A DNA stretch of 64,000 bases from Salarias fasciatus. Lineage: Eukaryota; Chordata; Actinopteri; Blenniiformes; Blenniidae. The first letter of the stretch is position 1; the number at the start of each line of letters is the position of its first letter. Shown one piece after another: positions 58,870 to 64,000 of this stretch. The stretch covers positions 27,002,164-27,066,163 of the forward strand of contig NW_021941229.1 in the NCBI RefSeq assembly GCF_902148845.1, read 5' to 3'. The notes below the pieces were generated by a model. That model did no database searches. It was not told where the DNA came from and worked only from the letters and a program-made list of their open reading frames with translations. Both the position numbers and the translations under genes were made by a program.

Positions 58870-60130
58870 ATTGAAAAGAAAACACGTCTTTTAAAATGTT
58901 TTATAACCATTGGGATTTACTTCACGTGCTAACACGCCGTCCGCTGGACCACTGGAAGGAGGACTTTGTCCACTTTTGTCTGTCAAGCTCTGTCTCCTGT
59001 TCACCTCCAGGAATTGAGCTAAGCTAACTACGATGCTAACAGCTGGGATCCAGCCGCTGGACGCAAGAGACTATAAAGGTATGTATGATCTTGTCTCACT
59101 ATAAAAATGACAGGGATAGGGCGTGGGTCCAAAATCTTCGGAGTGTTCCTTGAAACCGACAGCGGTCGAAACATAACCCAAAAAACACTTTAGGATTGCT
59201 TAATTTTTTTTTCAGTTTTCCCCCTTTTTTTCTGTTTCTCTCGTTTTAAAAATCCCTTATGATTTTATTTTCCCAAGATTTTGGCTTTGGCCATAGGAGA
59301 AAATAATGGAGAATGGACCGTGGTTCGCCGCCGCAGCCCTCTGTGTCTTAATCACCTGCCTTTAGACGGACAAACACCGCAGCAGGTGTGGGTTTGATGA
59401 GTCATAGTGTTGGTGATAAACCCTTCATTAACGGAATATTCTCAATAACTTGGTTGCGCACAGCCACGTAAACACCTGCAGAAACCCCAATATTACCCCT
59501 GGTTCCTCCTTTTCTGACCCAAATTTCTGGTCATATAAACTCTCATTGGAATATTCCGGTCAAAAGGAAACGTGAAATACTGTTCTATCCGCAGGGAATC
59601 TGGTCTTCTGAGTACAGGAACTACTTGTGATACAGTTTAACTGCTACTACATAAATAAAATGTATGAAAATGATCATTTAGTTCTTCTCTTTTACTGGAA
59701 AACGTTGCATTGCATCATTGAACTTGTTCCAGCTTCTTCTGGCCGCGCCTTACGGCTAAAACTCTTTTTCTAACAACATACAGAGAGAGCCTGCCTTCAG
59801 GGGCCCTTCTTCTTCTTCTGTGGTGTTTGTGTAAGCGTTTAGAAAAATGTTTCTATTTCATGACTGATCTTGTCTTTAATGGCACGACCAAGCTGGAAAC
59901 CTGCCTCTGAGCTTTTCTCAGACAAATTATCACCAGACCGTCTGCTCTCCAGCCGGCGCACGAAATGATCACTGCGCCCAGCTGGACTGTCCACACCTCC
60001 CCGGTACGCAGCCACGCCCAGCTTGGTGGAATGGAGTTTATCAGTCAACAAACACACCAATATTGGCGTTGTGCCTGTTGAATTTATAGTGTGAAAAATA
60101 ATGATAATAAACCAAACAATATGCTTCTTT
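58870..60130. other. Transposon-derived-looking stretch, no gene recognised
   Basis: The region 58970-59160 (with GAATTGAGCTAAGCTAACTA and GACTATAAAGGTATGTAT) has the look of a dispersed fish repeat. The rest is AT-rich with short frames only. Confidence 0.3.
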
Positions 60131-60149
60131 GGTAGCACTTTATAATACG

Positions 60150-60445
60150 GCCCGTGTCTTACAGAGTAGCTTCCCTTCTCTTACAGTGTAGTTTCCTCAA
60201 CTTAGAAGGTAACTGTCGGACATGTACATGTTATTTCGTGGAACCTGAGGAGTACTTACACTTGTTCCTGACAGCGTAAGTGCTGGTGTCTTACAGTGTA
60301 GTTTGACGTGTCTTAATGTGTAGTTTCCTCAACTGTGGAGGTAACTCTCATAACTGTAGCATGACATTTTACGGACTCTATGGGGTACTTACGCTCGTGT
60401 CTTACAGTGTAAGTCCTGGAGTCTTACACTGTAGTTTCCCGTGTT
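60150..60445. repeat. Degenerate repeat of CTTACAGTGTAGTTTCC words
   Basis: Two diverged units of roughly 140 bp, each with CTTACAGTGTAG, TTTCCTCAACT and GAGGTAACT-like words followed by GGGGTACTTA or GGAGTACTTA. It starts shortly after GGTAGCACTTTATAATACGG (60131), which may be the end of a transposon. Family unknown. Confidence 0.4.
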
Positions 60446-60949
60446 TTACCATGTACTTATCAAAGCAGTGTAATTTTCCTGAACATATGCTTTTACTGTA
60501 CAGCCTTGATGAGCCACTTCCTCTTAAGAAGCCCCACAGACCCCTACAGATTGTTTATACCAATGACAAACTGAAATACTGTAACGTATTGATGAGTGTT
60601 TCACATAATAATGACAAGACATGCAGACGTTGTTGAATAATTATATAGTTTTCTTCACATCATCTTTATTATAATATGTTATTTAGTAATGTTCATGTTA
60701 TTCATGTCTCTGTTTAGGTACAGAGTGATTGTGCAAACAGGTGTGGGAAAAAGATGTATTATGTGTGACACAAAACCCGAGTATTAGTTTGCCTCTCTTT
60801 GTTTTTTCTGCACGCCTTTTCCCTTTTTTCTTACTGGCATCCTCCGGGCAGCCTGCCAGTCTGTTCTTCTTTTTTCAGAGGCAGAGGCCACCTGGTCTGG
60901 GCTTCTTTTTCCTTTTCTCACAAGTCAAGCAATGAAGAACGATATGAAA

Positions 60950-61270
60950 TGTTAGGAAGTACTTGGCTCTGGTGTGAGATGTATGGAGAAGCTGAAAGTC
61001 CTGACAGAGAGGACTGGGGGGGTCCAGGACTGGACACCTTGGTGGAGGAAGGAGAGAGGGAACTGACAGGTTTGATAAGAGGTGTACATTCACTACGGAG
61101 TGATATCAGGAGGAGTGTTTAGCATGTGTACCGTCCCAACGGAGTTTCATATAGCGGAGCAGAGGGGGGCTGGAACTTCCAGAAACAGTATAAAAGGGCG
61201 AGGCTGAGCTCGGTCTTTGCTCCAGTTCCTTTTGGTCGGGCTGGCTGCCGGGAGTTTTAGTAATAAACCA
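60950..61270 (+). mobile_element. Possible LTR-like promoter fragment
   Basis: TATAAAAG at about 61190 is followed some 70 bp later by AATAAA at about 61261, a spacing often seen in retrovirus-type long terminal repeats. No partner repeat or internal region was found. Treat as a weak fossil call; it could equally be an ordinary promoter-like repeat. Confidence 0.2.
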
Positions 61271-61299
61271 GAGTAAAATAATCAAAACATGATGCATTA

Positions 61300-62380
61300 T
61301 TGATCACTTTTACTTTTAAGAAAACATATTATATTTATTTCAACTAGGAAACTACTACATAAGCTAAACCACTATATAAATAATATTCAGCTACTATATA
61401 TGAAAGTACTGCGAATTTTCACAAAAACATAATTGTGCCCAATTCATCAAAAAAAGTGCCACACAAACTCCACTAAAACTTAGAAAATTACAACTGCAAC
61501 AATATGTTTTCATTCACATAGATAGTCTACTTTTTAGACCTTTTCTTTTTGATTTCTGCTTTTTCTTCTTTTAGTTCTTGGGCTTCTTCTTCTTCCTTTC
61601 GTCTTCTGATGAGGAACCGATTGACAACACCGATCGAGTTGAGAGGTCTTTTGGTTTTGCTGTTGTCAGTAGAAAAAAACAATACATCTTAATTAATGTC
61701 ATTAATGTATTACAGCTTGATCAATGACCACATCACATGTTTAAGGCTTACAAGTATGTGTGCTTCTGTTACACCCTGTAAAGGGATAGTAAAGGAACAA
61801 CTTCGACACGCTGTTTGTTGAGTCATATCCAGTGTAATAATGGAGTCTTCAAAATTAAACACAATTTCTGTTACAGCAACTGTCAGATGAAAACCATACA
61901 ATTAACATTGTTAGAAAAATAACATTGTACCAGTAACACAAAGTATCTTTATAATGGCTTAAATCAAAATTAAACTATACAGTCTCAGTGTTCCGTATGT
62001 AACTGAAAATTACAATCTTAGCCATGTAAAGCTGTCATAACCAAAGTAATATCAGCGTTTTACCCATAAAATATAAACACAGGAACATGAAACACATTTT
62101 CTTATCAAATATATACTCATCAAATGCTGAACAGTGCACAGCAAAATTATAAACGTGGCTCAGAAACAACACTGCAGTAAAGCCATCCCTCTGTGAAAAA
62201 CTTTACCGCAGTGAAACACTGCTGCTTGTGCCACCATGCAGTCAGCAAGGAATCTACAATGAGTGTGACATTGTTCTTTTGAATAAAAAAAACTTCACGA
62301 CTTCCTGAATCAGCACTGGGTGACGTCACGCTCGACGGAAGCCCCTACAGCCCAGAAGTGATGCTCCGGACTGAAAAGGC
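61300..62380. other. AT-rich spacer before ApoL-like copy 2
   Basis: No frame with recognisable homology on either strand. Ends where the block shared with copy 1 begins (about 62390). Confidence 0.4.
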
Positions 62381-62388
62381 GGGCGTAC

Positions 62389-62484
62389 GAAATCGAAAGT
62401 GAAAGTTTTGCCCCAAAACCCCGCCGACACGTGTCTTTGTGCCTTTTTCACTGGTTTTACGGAAATTCTGGACCTTTTCTAGAA
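62389..62484 (+). promoter_or_regulatory. ISRE-like triple GAAA site, copy 2
   Basis: Three GAAANN units in phase (GAAA at 62389, 62395, 62401) give GAAATCGAAAGTGAAAG, a close fit to an IRF/ISGF3 response element. TTCTAGAA follows at 62477-62484, as in copy 1. It lies about 550 bp upstream of the copy 2 ATG. Conservation of the block between paralogues supports a promoter role. Confidence 0.55.
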
Positions 62485-62950
62485 GGTATACGGCGAATAT
62501 CTGCGTTTCACTTCGACCTCACCGCAGCTTCCAGCGTCACGCACGGATAACTTCGTCTTTTTCTGCTGCTCAGGTCTGTAAACGTGAAATCAGGTCCTTC
62601 CGCCTGATCTGAGCTGTTCAGAGTTCTGGAGCAGCTCTGGTCTCTCTGGGGCGCAGAACCAGCTTTAGAGTGTGAACACAGCTTGTGTCGAGTGCATTTC
62701 TCCGTTACTTTAGAGCAGGGGTGTCCTGGAGGTTCTGCAGCCCTGTGATGATGGTGATAAAGATGTGTTCTCTGACTGCTCCACAGTCTTTTATGATTGT
62801 GAGACAACAACGCCCCCGGCCCAGGCCCCCCGAGGCTGGAGGCCGGGAGCGACGCTTCATCTGTGAGACAGAATGAAAGAAAACATCCAGGAAATCACTT
62901 CAGAGGGTTTTAAACTATTTATTTGTTGTTTTTAAAGGAACCTTCAAGAG

Positions 62951-63700
62951 ATGGCTTCAAGACCAAGGAGATGGCACAGCAGAGAGCTGCCGCCTCACCT
63001 GTCAGATCTGGTCAATAAACTTCTGCAGGATTCAGATTCTTTCACCTCGGAGCTCAACAGAAAAGAACCAAGGATGAGGGAGATCGTGAAGGAGCTTCGG
63101 AGGATTTCTGAAGAAGTCAAAGCCATGCAGGGAAAAGCAGACAATCAGAGAGGAGGTGGAGCTAGAGGAGGTGGAGGTTCTTCCGTGTCCGGTGTGTTTG
63201 CTGCAGCAGCAGCTGGTGGAGCAGCTCATGCAGGTGAATCTTCGGCCGCAGTTGTAAAAGTAACTAAAGTGACGAGTGTGAAGGAAAGAGCTGAAAAGGC
63301 GAAGAATCTGGGAGAAGAGTTTATGAAGACTGTTGAACCGATGAAGAAGCTCTTGGTTCAAATCCATCAAACATGTAAAGATCTGGAGGAGAACGTCTCC
63401 AAGTATCAGGCTAAAGAGTCCCTGAAAGGTGTGCAGGATCTTCAGGAGCTCCTCCATCAGGTGTCTGAGCTGAAGGAGAAGAGTAGAGGAGCTCTTCATG
63501 TGGTGGAGGCTTTTATTCAAATTGTAACCGAGTGGCTCACCAAGGTGGTGGTGTTCTTCCAGAGCTTGTTTGGCTACACTGAAACACCTGAAGAAGACCA
63601 GAAGCTGAGAGACACCATCATTCAGTCAGCTGATAAGTGTCAGAAGATCACTGAGAACTTCTGTCTGATGAGGGAGGAAATGGCAAAGTTCAGGAAGTGA
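62951..63700 (+). CDS. Apolipoprotein L-like protein, copy 2 (249 aa)
   Basis: Uninterrupted 249-aa paralogue of the gene at 53596-54381. The flanking parts are nearly the same: LVNKL, DSDSFTS, EPRMREIVKEL, RISEEVK, then EEFMKTVEPMK, LLVQIHQTCKDLEENVSKYQ, EDQKLRD and FCLMREEMAKFRK. The centre differs: residues 66-100 are Gly/Ser-rich with only one short Ala run where copy 1 has a long hydrophobic hairpin, and the second hydrophobic stretch is rewritten as an aromatic segment (residues 195-209). The same acceptor (AG at 62936-62937) precedes the ATG, and a CA tract follows both stops. It may be soluble or peripheral rather than membrane-inserted; that is an inference. Confidence 0.6.
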   Translation: MASRPRRWHSRELPPHLSDLVNKLLQDSDSFTSELNRKEPRMREIVKELRRISEEVKAMQGKADNQRGGGARGGGGSSVSGVFAAAAAGGAAHAGESSAAVVKVTKVTSVKERAEKAKNLGEEFMKTVEPMKKLLVQIHQTCKDLEENVSKYQAKESLKGVQDLQELLHQVSELKEKSRGALHVVEAFIQIVTEWLTKVVVFFQSLFGYTETPEEDQKLRDTIIQSADKCQKITENFCLMREEMAKFRK

Positions 63701-63706
63701 AGAGAA

Positions 63707-63809
<103 letters not shown>

Positions 63810-64000
63810 CCAGAGCCTTCCCTCTGACCTGTTGGATTCATTCGACTGACCTTTGATCCTTCCTGATGTTTCTGTGCTGATATCTCCAACCTGTCAGGTC
63901 AAGTCTACAAAATCATTCCATCTTCTTTGCATGCTGAATTGTCCTCCTATTAATAGTTTAGAGAATATACATGAGATAAAAGAATTCAAAGAAAAAAAAC

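Noticed and set aside
60875-61122. Short frame with EERYEMLGSTWLWCEM
   Set aside because: No recognisable family, no splice context, and located in probable transposon-derived DNA.

Overview
This window looks like teleost fish nuclear DNA. It has short introns, canonical GT/AG splice sites, very dense CA/TG microsatellites, many minisatellites, fish-type SINE and LINE pieces, and five multi-exon genes that align across their length with vertebrate orthologues as I remember them. Exon borders were read by hand from splice sites, reading phase and remembered protein families. No database search was run.

Layout: (1) 254-7134, + strand: dematin (dmtn), 15 coding exons, 377 aa, ending in a villin headpiece. 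(2) 10485-23585, - strand: ppp3cc, the calcineurin catalytic subunit, 14 exons, 513 aa. It converges tail to tail on dmtn and has a GC-rich promoter region at about 23590-24150. (3) 25786-31403, - strand: heparanase (hpse), 12 exons, 542 aa. (4) 32160-45789, - strand: helq, a Ski2-like DNA repair helicase, 18 exons, 992 aa. (5) 46861-48406, + strand: mrps18c, a mitochondrial ribosomal protein, 6 exons, 127 aa, divergent from helq. (6) 48424-64000: a repeat- and transposon-rich stretch holding two related genes (CDS 53596-54381 and 62951-63700) of an apolipoprotein L-like family. Their upstream blocks match each other and carry interferon-response-like sites.

The order hpse-helq-mrps18c matches human 4q21, and dmtn with ppp3cc matches human 8p21, so the 2.2 kb between ppp3cc and hpse joins two blocks that are separate in human. 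Past mrps18c, where human has ABRAXAS1, this window has the ApoL-like pair.

The five conserved genes do not form one pathway (membrane skeleton, Ca2+ signalling, heparan sulfate breakdown, DNA repair, mitochondrial translation). The most interesting material is the ApoL-like pair, which differs sharply only in its membrane-hairpin region. Next are minisatellites that appear to have grown out of splice sites, most strikingly about 17 extra copies of a helq 5' splice site, and (TG)n tracts placed directly before about twenty 3' splice sites in all genes on both strands. Several small transposons with visible terminal repeats are also described.
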